This document shows positions 8,702-21,643 of a stretch of 40,341 nucleotides of DNA, one piece after another. The position numbers and the translations under genes were made by a program. This stretch comes from Deltaproteobacteria bacterium (GTDB taxonomy: Bacteria; Desulfobacterota; Desulfobulbia; Desulfobulbales; BM004), in NCBI GenBank assembly GCA_024639555.1, contig JAHEID010000003.1, positions 1 to 40,341 of the forward strand, given 5' to 3'. The first letter of the stretch is position 1; the number at the start of each line of letters is the position of its first letter. The notes under the pieces are model-generated. The model searched no databases. It had not been told where the DNA came from and worked only from the letters and a program-made list of their open reading frames with translations.

Positions 8702-9208
8702 CACGGTCCTCATCTGTTCGTTCTGTGAAAATGCTTCGAAAAACACAATGATACTGGGGTGTTACGGGAAGCCCTTTTTAAAAGGCCGATCTTCTGTGCT
8801 TGAAGCGTAAAAGATAGCGCGAGACAACAAATAGAACAAGGGTCTTTCAGCAGAAAAGTACCTCTGAAATAAAATTCTGGCGCGGCTCTTCCCGGGCTCT
8901 TAATTTTATGAATAAAGTTGACGGGTTAAAATGAGTCTAAAGACTGCTGAAACTAAACGTTGTATCCTCCAAATACTCGGCGCAGGAGCCAGTACCCCCC
9001 ACTTCTTCTTTTTGCCCTCAAGCTTTGCTTTTTTATAGAAAAGGATATTATTTATTAGCCACTTCGGGCTATAAATGTTCCACTTATATCTGAGAGAATA
9101 TTCTCCTTGACAATTGGTATTGTATTCCATAGGTAATGAAGCTGTTGAAGACAAAATATACCTATTGTTAAAGCCCTAAATACAAACCCGATCAGTAAGG
9201 ATAACCAC

Positions 9209-11530
9209 ATGTCAATCCCGGATAAAGACGGCGGTTCAAAAGATGTAAAAGGCCAATCCACAAAAGCTGTGGAGCCGGATTTTCTTATAGAGTTATTGGA
9301 TGGAAAAGAAGAGGCTACTCTCAGCAGTCCTTTTCTGCCTGATGAAAAAAAAATTGAGGTCATTTTATCCCGCAACGGCAAGAAAAAAACCTATGCTCTG
9401 CATGAGGTCTGTTGCATCCTGCAAAAAGACGACCCGAACCATCGCAGCAGCCTGCACAAAGACCATGACCTCATGGAAATCGAAACCCTTGCCGGCTCCC
9501 AACACCTTGTAAGGATTGCCAAGGGGCAATCATTCCAGGAAGGATTTTATGGTTCTTTTCTTGACCTGGACAATCCCTACAGGTCTGTTTTTTTTACCCA
9601 CCTTGGAGTGAAATCAAGCCGGCAGCTCAACTTTCTTGGCACAATACTTGAAGAGCAGGGAATGGTGTCCCGCGAAACTCTGCAGGAGGTTATCCGTGAT
9701 TACAACAGCATAAAGAAAAAAAGGATTGGCGAGACAATTGCCCAGAAGCATAACCTGAACCAGGAGGAGATTGAAAAAATCCTGCGCAAGATGCAGAAAG
9801 CTGGCAAAATTCCTTCCAGTGCACGTGTCGGTGATATTCTCATTGCCTCAAAACTTATTACCCAGGAACAACTGGAAGATGCTATTGCCCAGCAGGTCAT
9901 AGATAAAAAGAAAAAAATCGGGGCATTGCTTGTTGAACGCAAGCATATAAATGCAGACCAGCTCCTCTCAGCACTTGCAATCAAATTCCAGCTTGAGTTT
10001 GTTAACCTTGAAGGTTTGGAGCCGACACAAAAGGCTTTAAATGCAATCCCCCCCCCCCTTGTCTCGCAAATGCAGATACTGCCGCTTAAAGACAAGGGTG
10101 ACCACTTATTGGTAGCCACCTCAAAACCTGCCGAGCATGCGGAGCTTGGGGACCTCCTGCGATTTATTACCAACCGCAGGATAAAATTTGTGGTGGCGCC
10201 CACCGCACAAATCAGTGAGGCCATCGACAAACATTACACCAGAGATGAAGAAAAGGTTCAAGACCTCATCGGCGAAATGACCGAAGAAGCCGTGGCTGTT
10301 GCTGATCCAGCAGACTCAGCAGATATTGATGAAACAGATTCTCAAATCATCAAACTGGTGAATAAAATTCTTATAGATGCATATAACAAAGATGCGTCAG
10401 ACATCCACCTTGAACCGGGGATAGGAATAGACCCCCTCACCGTACGCTACCGAGTTGATGGCATGTGCCATATCAGCCATAAAGTCCCCTTCGGGTATAA
10501 AAAAGCCTTGCTGTCTCGAGTAAAAATTATGTCCAATTTGAATATTACCGAGCGTCGCAAACCCCAGAGCGGCAAGATAGCAATCCGCTACAAAAATAGA
10601 AAAATCGAATACCGGGTGGAAACCACTCCTACAGTTGGCGGCAATGAGGATGCTGTGCTGCGTATCCTGACAAAGGCGGAGCCCATGCAGCTAGAAAAAA
10701 TTGGCTTTTCGGCCCATGGGCTGAAAAAATTTAAGGAGGTGCTTTCGCGGCCCGCTGGAATGATCCTGTGTGTTGGGCCTACAGGATCAGGCAAAACAAC
10801 AACGCTTCATTCTGCCTTAAGTTTTATCAACACGCCGGATCGAAAAATATGGACCGCGGAAGATCCCGTGGAAATCACCCAGAAAGGGTTGAGGCAGGTC
10901 CAGGTCAACCCGCTGATAGGCTTCACGTTCCAGGAAGCACTCCGCTCATTCCTGCGCTCCGACCCTGATGTCATTATGGTTGGCGAGATGCGTGACAGGG
11001 AAACAGCCAAGACAGCCATTGAGGCATCCCTTACCGGCCACGTTGTTTTTTCGACGCTCCATACAAATAATGCCCCTGAGACTCTGGTTCGCCTTGTTGA
11101 AATGGGCATGGACCCCATAAGTTTTTCCGAGGCACTTGCCATGGTTATTGCCCAGCGACTGATTCGCCTGCTCTGCCTAAAATGCAAAAAGGAACACAAA
11201 CCCGGCACTGAGGAATATGACAAGCTGAAAGAGGCTTATGATCCAGTATGGTTTAAGAAACACGGCATGGATAAAATTTATGCAAAAGCGATCTTTAAAA
11301 AAAAGGTGGGGTGTAAAGAATGTGACCAGGTAGGCTACCGGGATCGAAGGGCAATTTTTGAAATACTGGAAAGCACGGCCGATATAAAGCGTGGCATTAA
11401 AGAAAGGGCATCAACCGAAGAGTTAAAAATGATGGCCCTTCAAAACGGCATGCACACCTTGCGCATGGATGCAGTTGAAAAAATTTTTCTAGGTGTAACC
11501 GACCTTAGTGAGGTTTTAAGGGTCTGTTAA
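9209..11530 (+). CDS. pilB: Type IV pilus/type II secretion assembly ATPase (PilB/GspE) with MshEN-like N-terminal domains
   Basis: Walker A GPTGSGKTTTLHSAL, Walker B DPDVIMVGEMRDRETA, CxxC...CxxC zinc motif; repeated VGDILIASKLITQEQLEDAIAQQ-like segments. Confidence 0.85.
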   Translation: MSIPDKDGGSKDVKGQSTKAVEPDFLIELLDGKEEATLSSPFLPDEKKIEVILSRNGKKKTYALHEVCCILQKDDPNHRSSLHKDHDLMEIETLAGSQHLVRIAKGQSFQEGFYGSFLDLDNPYRSVFFTHLGVKSSRQLNFLGTILEEQGMVSRETLQEVIRDYNSIKKKRIGETIAQKHNLNQEEIEKILRKMQKAGKIPSSARVGDILIASKLITQEQLEDAIAQQVIDKKKKIGALLVERKHINADQLLSALAIKFQLEFVNLEGLEPTQKALNAIPPPLVSQMQILPLKDKGDHLLVATSKPAEHAELGDLLRFITNRRIKFVVAPTAQISEAIDKHYTRDEEKVQDLIGEMTEEAVAVADPADSADIDETDSQIIKLVNKILIDAYNKDASDIHLEPGIGIDPLTVRYRVDGMCHISHKVPFGYKKALLSRVKIMSNLNITERRKPQSGKIAIRYKNRKIEYRVETTPTVGGNEDAVLRILTKAEPMQLEKIGFSAHGLKKFKEVLSRPAGMILCVGPTGSGKTTTLHSALSFINTPDRKIWTAEDPVEITQKGLRQVQVNPLIGFTFQEALRSFLRSDPDVIMVGEMRDRETAKTAIEASLTGHVVFSTLHTNNAPETLVRLVEMGMDPISFSEALAMVIAQRLIRLLCLKCKKEHKPGTEEYDKLKEAYDPVWFKKHGMDKIYAKAIFKKKVGCKECDQVGYRDRRAIFEILESTADIKRGIKERASTEELKMMALQNGMHTLRMDAVEKIFLGVTDLSEVLRVC

Positions 11531-11558
11531 GATCTACCCTGAAGAAATAATTCTGCCA

Positions 11559-11924
11559 TCAGGCCATAATCCTTTCTTCATGCAGCATTTTATCAACGAA
11601 CCGCAGGACAAAGTCGCGCTGTGCCGCTGTCGCATAAGCAATACAGGAACAGTGCAGATTCGCCTGGCTGCGGACCAGCATTTCAAAGCAAACCGCCTCG
11701 GCTTCAAGCACCACGCCAAAGAAGAAGGGGTTGCAGCCCTTATGGGCACGCTGTTCATGACCGAGTAAATCCTGCGGAACCTCAATCCAGTAGACCCCAT
11801 CTACCGGACCGGGCGTCAGGGTCCTTTGCAGATAGCTTTCAATGTTTGCCCTTTCCTCCCTGCTGAGCTCGTCAATCTTATACTGTCGCACAGCGCGCCT
11901 CCCTTTACAGACATTTCGCTGCAA
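11559..11924 (-). CDS. Conserved hypothetical protein (121 aa)
   Basis: Coherent ORF with acceptable composition; no family recognised. Confidence 0.5.
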   Translation of the reverse strand: MQRNVCKGRRAVRQYKIDELSREERANIESYLQRTLTPGPVDGVYWIEVPQDLLGHEQRAHKGCNPFFFGVVLEAEAVCFEMLVRSQANLHCSCIAYATAAQRDFVLRFVDKMLHEERIMA

Positions 11925-12067
11925 TCCCGCCCAGGCTAGGCTGTTTACCTTTCATCCGGGCAATATAGCTTTTTTATTTGCACCTCTTGCTCGCTTCCTG
12001 CCGGAAAACCTATAGTTGCTTCTTCAATCCTGATATGGGAGCTATCTGTCACGGTTCAAACGGCTGC

Positions 12068-13270
12068 CTACAGATCAAGAAACGTTTTGTCCCGGTTGAG
12101 GATGGTGCATCCTTTCTTTTCAATAACAACCATGTTTTCCAAGCGAACCCCACCCCGGCCTGGAAGATAGATACCCGGTTCCACGGTCACAACCATTCCT
12201 GCCTGGAGTTTATTGCGCCGCATCCTGTTGAGGGACGGTGATTCGTGCACAGCAAGACCAACGCCATGCCCGAGACCGTGCCCAAAGTTTTTCCCATATC
12301 CCGCCCCGGAAATTACCTCCCTGGCCGCCCTGTCTGCCTCCCTGGCCATGATGCCGGCTTTGATGGTTTTGAGGGCAGCGCGCTGGGCCTTGCGCACCAA
12401 ACGTATAATTTTTACAATGCCCTTGTCGGGTTTACCCAGAACAACTGTCCGGGTCATATCAGAACAGTAACCGTCCAGCTTCAAGCCCATGTCAATAATT
12501 ATTGTCTCCCCTTCGCTCATCACCCTATCTGTAGGTACTGCGTGGGGCAAGGCAGCATTCGGGCCGGCAGCAACAATAGTTGGAAATGCCACCGCATCTG
12601 CACCTCTATGCATCATGGTTGACTCAATGTCAAGGGCAACCTCTCTTTCTGTTTTTCCTGGTTTTAAATGAGCAAATACCTCCTGAAAAACAGACTCATT
12701 CAACAAAACAGATTGTTGGATTTTCTGTATTTCTTCCCGGGATTTTCTAATCCGCAGCTTTTCAACCATGCCGCTGACCGGTATCATTTCAATCCCCTGC
12801 TTTTGCCCCAAATCCATGAGCTTTATTGCGGCACCATACAGCAGGTAGTGGCTTTCAAAGGCCAGCCTTCGATGACCGCGCCGCCTCAAAATCCTCTTCA
12901 ATCCTTCCAGCAGGCTGCCCTGCAAGAGCAAGACCTCAAAGCCGACTGCCTCCTTCTCGGCCTGGAGCTGATAACGGGAATCGGTTAAGAGAAGAGGGGT
13001 TCCACGCCCGGGAACAAGCAGGACACCGGCGCTTTCTGCAATGGAGAGGTCGGTGGCTGTAAAGCCACTGAGATAACGCCTGTTTTCTGGCTGGGTAACC
13101 AAAAGGGCGTCAGCACCCTTTCGCCTTATCGCTGCCTGGATTTTATCAAGTGATTTCAAATTGTGAGGAGTTAATTGTTTTTTATAATGGGACAAAGTAG
13201 ATATATGCCTTTGCTCCCAGACGATAGACCCTGGCGTGCAGGTCCCGAATTGCCGCAATAGGATCAACAT
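12068..13270 (-). CDS. M24-family Xaa-Pro aminopeptidase/dipeptidase (true start probably near 13160-13180)
   Basis: GLKLDGYCSDMTRTVVLG, GHGLGHGVGLAVHESPSL, VVTVEPGIYLPGRGGVRLENMVVI metal-binding motifs. Confidence 0.88.
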   Translation of the reverse strand: MLILLRQFGTCTPGSIVWEQRHISTLSHYKKQLTPHNLKSLDKIQAAIRRKGADALLVTQPENRRYLSGFTATDLSIAESAGVLLVPGRGTPLLLTDSRYQLQAEKEAVGFEVLLLQGSLLEGLKRILRRRGHRRLAFESHYLLYGAAIKLMDLGQKQGIEMIPVSGMVEKLRIRKSREEIQKIQQSVLLNESVFQEVFAHLKPGKTEREVALDIESTMMHRGADAVAFPTIVAAGPNAALPHAVPTDRVMSEGETIIIDMGLKLDGYCSDMTRTVVLGKPDKGIVKIIRLVRKAQRAALKTIKAGIMAREADRAAREVISGAGYGKNFGHGLGHGVGLAVHESPSLNRMRRNKLQAGMVVTVEPGIYLPGRGGVRLENMVVIEKKGCTILNRDKTFLDL

Positions 13271-13445
13271 TGCCCAGACTAACCCGATAGCTGAACGGTT
13301 TTTCCAGTTCCATCATGTGGCCGAAACAGTTTTTGTCATAGCGTATTTCGGCTCCTTCGGCATACCACTCTGCCAGGCGCTGCTTGATCTTTGGGTAATC
13401 TTCCGGTGCGGCTTCTTCTAAATCCAGGTGGATTTCTATTTCCAT
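13182..13445 (-). CDS. Conserved hypothetical protein (87 aa)
   Basis: ORF fits between neighbours, SD-like upstream; no family recognised. Confidence 0.5.
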   Translation of the reverse strand: MEIEIHLDLEEAAPEDYPKIKQRLAEWYAEGAEIRYDKNCFGHMMELEKPFSYRVSLGNVDPIAAIRDLHARVYRLGAKAYIYFVPL

Positions 13446-13494
13446 GTTTTTTGCTGCTCCAACGTATTCAATATCGGAAAAGTGCCTTGGTCTT

Positions 13495-14118
13495 CTACAG
13501 GGTAACGGAAAAGCTCTGGGCTACCAATTCTTTATGCTGCTGCAGAACTTGATTGTACTGGCCGTCCAGGTCTGACTTCACCTTGGACCACTCCTCCTGA
13601 AACTTGGGATGCGTCCTCGGGTCCATCTTCATGCCCAGGCCCTTTTGGCCTGTCTGCTGGGCCAGGGCCTGCTCCATCTGCTGCCTGAAGGCGTCTTCCA
13701 CCTGCTGGTGAATTTCTTTTTTGTGCTGCTGGTAGTGCTCCAATATTCCTTTCATTTCCCTGAACACCGATTCCAGATCGCCGCTTCCCTTCGCAAGCTC
13801 TAAAAGACCCTGCATCGCCTTTTCGGCTCTTTGCTTTTCATCATCTCTTGGCAGGGTGATATTTCTTAAAAGGACCTGCACCAGGCCTTTTTTTACAAGA
13901 GCTGAAACGCCTGTTGCCTCCAGAATACCAGAAAAATCAACCTCCTTTCCCTGAAGATAGTCAGCAGCCATGCGCATGCCTGCTTTCATTCTTTCTTCGG
14001 TCTGAATTTCTTCCTGGCTGGCGCGGCCCATGGAGGCGGCCCGTTCCATTACTTTTTCAAGTGTGCTTTTTATCTCTGCCATTATGGAGCACCTTTTAGG
14101 GGAAGCTTTTGCAAACAA
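13495..14118 (-). CDS. Conserved hypothetical protein, predicted alpha-helical (start likely the internal MAEIKSTLEK)
   Basis: Charged helical composition; antisense ORFs show no family. Confidence 0.55.
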   Translation of the reverse strand: MFAKASPKRCSIMAEIKSTLEKVMERAASMGRASQEEIQTEERMKAGMRMAADYLQGKEVDFSGILEATGVSALVKKGLVQVLLRNITLPRDDEKQRAEKAMQGLLELAKGSGDLESVFREMKGILEHYQQHKKEIHQQVEDAFRQQMEQALAQQTGQKGLGMKMDPRTHPKFQEEWSKVKSDLDGQYNQVLQQHKELVAQSFSVTL

Positions 14119-14435
14119 TTTCAGCCTGAATTCAACGCCTCATTTCTTATGGCGTGACGAGCTTTATACGCTATATTCGGTCAAGAGACAAGAGAGCAAC
14201 ATAAAGATATTCTTTCTCTGCCTGCCTGTTAACTTTTACTGTCTGCGCTGGACAAAGAAGATCTTTTATCAGGAAGTTTTTTACCCCACTTCGTGTGGCA
14301 CTAAACAGATGTGAAAAAGAACTTTTTACAGTACAGTGCTTCCGTGTAAATCTTGCCCCCGGTCAACAAACATCGAAATATGCGGCGAAAGCCCAATTAT
14401 ATATTTGCATATATCTATAACGCAATTGCTTCTGT

Positions 14436-15137
14436 TTGAGGAGAATAAAAACAATGGTCCACATAATTGTCCTTGCCACAAGAAATGCAGGCAAAGTAAA
14501 AGAGTTTCAACAGCTCTTGAAAGATTTTCCTGTGCAGGTAAAAAATCTCAATGATTTTGGTCCTATTCCAGAGGTTGAAGAGGATGGCGCCACTTTTGAT
14601 GACAATGCCTATAAAAAGGCTTCATTTGCGGCCAAGGTCCTTGGTTTGCCGACTATCGCCGATGACTCCGGGCTTGTGGTTGAGGCCCTTGGCGGGGCCC
14701 CTGGTGTAATGTCAGCCCGTTATGCCGGCGAGAATGCCACAGATCAGGAAAACATTGAAAAACTACTGGGAGAAATGGAGGGGAAAACCGATCGGGGCGC
14801 TGCATTTGAGTGCGTCATATCAATAGCAGTACCTTCCGGCCCGGCCTTGACATACGAGGGGCGCTGTGAAGGAAAAATCTCCACGGAACCGAAAGGTGTT
14901 TCAGGCTTTGGTTATGATCCGGTCTTCTACTTCCCGGAATATGGCAAAACCTTTGCCGAATTAACGAGCGAAGAAAAAAACAGGGTCAGTCACAGGGGAA
15001 AGGCGCTGGCTCAGGTGGCAGCGGAGTTCGATAAAATTCTCGCATGGCTGAAGGCGCGGTTGGCTGAAGTCAGGCCTCCAAAGCCAGACCACACCAAATT
15101 TGAGCATAATGACTGGTCGGAAGACAAAATGGTATAG
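14436..15137 (+). CDS. rdgB: RdgB/HAM1 family dITP/XTP pyrophosphatase (start likely 14454)
   Basis: VLATRNAGKVKEFQQLL, TIADDSGLVVEALGGAPGVMSARYAG, FGYDPVFYFPEYGKTFAEL. Confidence 0.92.
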   Translation: MRRIKTMVHIIVLATRNAGKVKEFQQLLKDFPVQVKNLNDFGPIPEVEEDGATFDDNAYKKASFAAKVLGLPTIADDSGLVVEALGGAPGVMSARYAGENATDQENIEKLLGEMEGKTDRGAAFECVISIAVPSGPALTYEGRCEGKISTEPKGVSGFGYDPVFYFPEYGKTFAELTSEEKNRVSHRGKALAQVAAEFDKILAWLKARLAEVRPPKPDHTKFEHNDWSEDKMV

Positions 15138-15276
15138 TTCCTCTCTTCACAGACTTTGTGGGTTTCATAAAGCTCGACCAATTAAACTTGCAATCTGTTC
15201 CTTTTGTTCTCTGTCACCTTTTCAAAGGGGTGTCACTGGTACTCATGATGGCAAACAAAAAAATCCGGATACTAGG

Positions 15277-15362
15277 CGTGCACATTTTGCGGAATGAGGC
15301 GTACTGCTGGTACGCCGCAATGACAAAAAATGTAGCACAACAACGTAGACGGACTTTTTTTG
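15277..15362. repeat. Dispersed intergenic element copy A (pair with 37689-37779)
   Basis: GAGGCGTACTGCTGGTACGCCGCAATGACAAAAAATGTAGCACAACAACGTAGACGGACTTTTT aligns to the copy at 37.7 kb. Confidence 0.65.
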
Positions 15363-15369
15363 TTTGTCA

Positions 15370-16395
15370 TTAGTATTGTTCTTCTTTAAGGCTCCTGGCC
15401 AATAGATCCCTGACAGCATCCTTGCATGGTTTATCCTGGTATAAAACCTGATAAACCTGGTCCAGGATGGGCATTTCCACGCCAACTTTCCTGGCAAGAT
15501 TCCAGGCAGAGCGCGTTGTCTTTACCCCTTCGGCAACCATATTCATCTCAGAGAGGATCGTGCTTAATTTTTTGCCCTGTCCCAGCTTCAAACCTACCAT
15601 GCGGTTACGGCTCAGGTCTCCTGTACAGGTAAGAACCAGGTCTCCCAACCCCCCCAGGCCGGAAAAGGTGAGAGGGTCTGCCCCCATTGATACTCCGAGC
15701 CGGCTTATTTCCGCCAAGCCTCTCGTGATAAGCGCTGCCCTTGTATTTGTGCCGTATCCGAGTCCGTCACAGATGCCGGCCCCAATGGCAACAATATTTT
15801 TTAATGCGCCGCCCAGCTCTAAACCGATCACATCTGTTGCGGCATATACTCTGAAAAGAGGGGTGGAAAGAGCCCTTTGGATATAGATGGCCTCTTCCTT
15901 ATTCTGCGAAGCAACCGTAACAGCAGTGGGTAATCCTGCGGCAACTTCCTTGGCGAAACTGGGGCCGGACAGCACCCCTGTCTTAATATTTCTTTCTCCT
16001 GCACCTGCTGCGGATGACAGGACATCCTCCATAACCTGGGTCATGGTGAGCAATGAGTCGTTTTCAATTCCCTTGGACGCGGAAACGACGGACGCTTCAT
16101 TGTGCAGATATGGTTCGAGCCCTGTGAATACTTCGCGAAAAACATGGGAGGGTACAACCATTATGATGATTGTATGACCTTCAACCGCTTCCCTGAGATC
16201 AGCAACCGGCGTAACCGTGTCTGCAAGTGTAAACCCCGGGAGATAGGCCTTGTTCTGGCGGGTCGCTTTGAGCTCTTCAACGTGTTCCTTGCGGTGGGCC
16301 CATAAAGATACTGTTTGGCCCAGGTCACCAATTGGTTTTGTCAGGGCTGTTCCCCAGCTGCCTGCCCCTATAACAGCTATCTTTTCAACTGTCAT
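15370..16395 (-). CDS. gpsA: NAD(P)-dependent glycerol-3-phosphate dehydrogenase
   Basis: IAVIGAGSWGTALT, VSASKGIE, GVLSGPSFAKEVA, GLGGLGDLVLTCTGDLSRNR. Confidence 0.95.
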   Translation of the reverse strand: MTVEKIAVIGAGSWGTALTKPIGDLGQTVSLWAHRKEHVEELKATRQNKAYLPGFTLADTVTPVADLREAVEGHTIIIMVVPSHVFREVFTGLEPYLHNEASVVSASKGIENDSLLTMTQVMEDVLSSAAGAGERNIKTGVLSGPSFAKEVAAGLPTAVTVASQNKEEAIYIQRALSTPLFRVYAATDVIGLELGGALKNIVAIGAGICDGLGYGTNTRAALITRGLAEISRLGVSMGADPLTFSGLGGLGDLVLTCTGDLSRNRMVGLKLGQGKKLSTILSEMNMVAEGVKTTRSAWNLARKVGVEMPILDQVYQVLYQDKPCKDAVRDLLARSLKEEQY

Positions 16396-16502
16396 CAGTT
16401 CGCCACCTGACCTTTCTCCTGAAGAAATTCTTCATAATTATCCCCATCCAGGCGTCAACTACCGCAACTTGCTGGAGGGGCATATCTCACCGCCAGGTTA
16501 GA

Positions 16503-19004
16503 TTAATCCTCGGCTGATGTCTCCGTCCCATTGCTTTCCTTGTCATCAGACGGCTCGGCCATCCGGTCCATGCCGACAACCTTTTCACCCTCGGCCAGCC
16601 TAAAGAGGTTCACTCCCTGGGTGTTCCGGCCGATAACCCGAACATTCTGCATATTGGTCCTGATAATCTTGCCGCCGTTGGTGATCATCATGATCTCATC
16701 ATCATCAACGACCTGAAGAGCACCAATCGCCTTACCGTTCCTTTCGCTGGTCTTGATTGTGAAGACTCCCTTGCCGCCGCGGTTCCTAACCGGATAGTCT
16801 TCGACCGAGGTCCGCTTGCCAAAACCGTTCTCGGTAACAGAAAGGATCGATTCGGTGGTATCATCAACAACCACTACGCCGACTACGATGTCGCCGGGAT
16901 TAAGGGTCATGCCCTTGACTCCTGATGCTGTTCGGCCCATTGGGCGGACTCTCTGCTCGTTAAAGCGGACCGACATGCCGTTGCTGGAGAAAAGCATTAT
17001 ATCGTTATTGCCGCTGGTCATGACCGCAGAGATAATTTCGTCGCCTTCCCTGATCTTCAGGGCGATTTTGCCTCGCCGCATCGACCGCTCATATTCACGA
17101 AGATCGGTCTTCTTGACGATACCGTTCTTAGTGACCATCATTACGTAGCGTTCTTCGCCTTCTTCCAGTTCAAAGCTCTTGACCGGCATGATCGCCGCAA
17201 CCTTTTCACCGGGGGTCAGATCCAGCAGGTTTACCAGCGCCTTGCCGCGCGCGACCCGGCTGGCCTGCGGAATTTCAAAGACTCTTCGGTGAAAAACCTT
17301 ACCGTAGTTGGTCAAGAACAGGAAGGTATCGTGGGTGTTTGCCAGGTAAAGGCTGTTGACAAAATCCTCCTCGTGGGTCTGCATGCCCTTGACCCCTTTG
17401 CCGCCGCGGCGCTGGGACCGGTAAAGGTCAACCTGGTTGCGCTTTATATGGCCCTCATGCGAAACGGTGACCACCATCTCTTCCTGGGCAATCATGTCCT
17501 CAGGCAGAATCTCATCCGGGGCCTCGGTTATCTCGGTACGGCGTTCGTCGCCGTACTTCTCCTTGATCTCTTCGAACTCATCGTGGATGATCTTAAGAAC
17601 CTGTTTTTCGTCTGAGAGGATCTCCTTAAACCGGGCTATCTGACGCATCAGCTCTTCGTATTCCTCAACTATCTTGTCACGCTCAAGACCGGTCAGCCTC
17701 TGGAGGCGCATATCAAGGATCGCCTGAGCCTGAATCTCCGAAAGATCATACTTGTCCATCAATCCCTGCTTGGCCTCTTTCGGACCCGGCGATGCCTTGA
17801 TCAGTTCTACCACCTCATCAAGATTACTGATTGCGATCTTGAGACCTTCAAGGATATGGGCCTTTTCCTCTGTTTTTCTCAAGTCGTAAGCAGTACGACG
17901 ATAGACGATGGTTTTACGATGCAGAAGAAAATGCTGGAGTATCTGCTTAAGGTTAAGTATTTCCGGACGGCCGTTGACAATACTCAGCAAAATCACCCCG
18001 AAGCTCCTCTGCAGCGGGGTCATCTTGTAAAGCTGGTTCAAAACCACTTCGGCGATCTCGTCCTTTTTTAACTCAAGAACGATGCGCATACCGCGCCGGT
18101 CCGATTCATCGCGGACCTCGGAGATCGAATCTATTTTCTTGTCCTTGATCAACAGGGCTATTTTCTCGATCAGGCTTGCCTTGTTCTGTTGATAAGGGAT
18201 TTCGGTGATGATGATCGATTCGCGGTTGGCTTTCTTGCTCTTCTCAACCTCGGTCTTCGAGCGCATGAGGATCGAGCCGCGGCCGGTTTCGTATGCCGCC
18301 CTGATTCCTGCCCTGCCGCAGATGTAAGCGGCTGTCGGGAAATCCGGCCCGGTGATGATATTCATCAGCTGATGGATTGAGATACTGGGGTTGTCGATCA
18401 GGGCTATGAGTCCGTCCATCACCTCGGTAAGGTTGTGGGGCGGAATATTTGTGGCCATGCCCACGGCGATCCCGGAAGAGCCGTTGATTAACAGGGTGGG
18501 AACCTTGGCCGGAAAGACCACCGGCTCCATGTGGCTGTTATCGTAGGTGGGGGAGAATTCGACGGTTTCCTTATCGAGATCGGCGATGATCTCCTGGACG
18601 AGCTTGGTCATCCGCGCCTCGGTATAACGCATGGCCGCCGGCGAATCGCCGTCCACTGAACCGAAGTTTCCCTGGCCGTCAACCAGGAGATAGCGCATTG
18701 AAAAATCCTGGGCCATCCGAACAATGGTGTCGTATGCCGCCGTATCACCGTGTGGGTGGTATTTACCTATCACGTCACCGACAATCCTGGCTGACTTGAG
18801 GTAGGGGCGATTGTGGTAGTTGTTCAGTTCCCGCATCGCAAAAAGGGCGCGTCTATGGACCGGCTTAAGGCCGTCGCGTACATCGGGCAGAGCCCGGCCG
18901 ACTATGACGCTCATGGCATAGTCCATGTAGGATTTTTTCAACTCGGCTTCTATGGATATATCAGGGAACATTTCCCTGAGTATTTCTTTTGTTTCTTCCA
19001 CCAT
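16503..19004 (-). CDS. gyrA: DNA gyrase subunit A
   Basis: [67 protein letters not shown]-terminal beta-pinwheel repeats. Confidence 0.97.
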   Translation of the reverse strand: MVEETKEILREMFPDISIEAELKKSYMDYAMSVIVGRALPDVRDGLKPVHRRALFAMRELNNYHNRPYLKSARIVGDVIGKYHPHGDTAAYDTIVRMAQDFSMRYLLVDGQGNFGSVDGDSPAAMRYTEARMTKLVQEIIADLDKETVEFSPTYDNSHMEPVVFPAKVPTLLINGSSGIAVGMATNIPPHNLTEVMDGLIALIDNPSISIHQLMNIITGPDFPTAAYICGRAGIRAAYETGRGSILMRSKTEVEKSKKANRESIIITEIPYQQNKASLIEKIALLIKDKKIDSISEVRDESDRRGMRIVLELKKDEIAEVVLNQLYKMTPLQRSFGVILLSIVNGRPEILNLKQILQHFLLHRKTIVYRRTAYDLRKTEEKAHILEGLKIAISNLDEVVELIKASPGPKEAKQGLMDKYDLSEIQAQAILDMRLQRLTGLERDKIVEEYEELMRQIARFKEILSDEKQVLKIIHDEFEEIKEKYGDERRTEITEAPDEILPEDMIAQEEMVVTVSHEGHIKRNQVDLYRSQRRGGKGVKGMQTHEEDFVNSLYLANTHDTFLFLTNYGKVFHRRVFEIPQASRVARGKALVNLLDLTPGEKVAAIMPVKSFELEEGEERYVMMVTKNGIVKKTDLREYERSMRRGKIALKIREGDEIISAVMTSGNNDIMLFSSNGMSVRFNEQRVRPMGRTASGVKGMTLNPGDIVVGVVVVDDTTESILSVTENGFGKRTSVEDYPVRNRGGKGVFTIKTSERNGKAIGALQVVDDDEIMMITNGGKIIRTNMQNVRVIGRNTQGVNLFRLAEGEKVVGMDRMAEPSDDKESNGTETSAED

Positions 19005-19085
19005 TGTGTGTTTACCTGTCGCTTTTCTTAAACATCTCGTTTGTTAATAGTTATGATACGGTGCATAGGTCAGTGAAGTTGGTTC

Positions 19086-21539
<2,454 letters not shown>

Positions 21540-21643
21540 TTAAAATTCATTTTTTTCTATCTCGCTAAAAGCCGCATTTCTATCTTTGGACGTATTGTCG
21601 GCCAACGAAACAGTCGATGATTGATACGACTTTTATGAAACCA

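Noticed and set aside
18700-18790. GyrA T at the position equivalent to E. coli S83 ([10 protein letters not shown])
   Set aside because: Thr at this position is a natural variant in many Gram-negatives and not evidence of acquired quinolone resistance.
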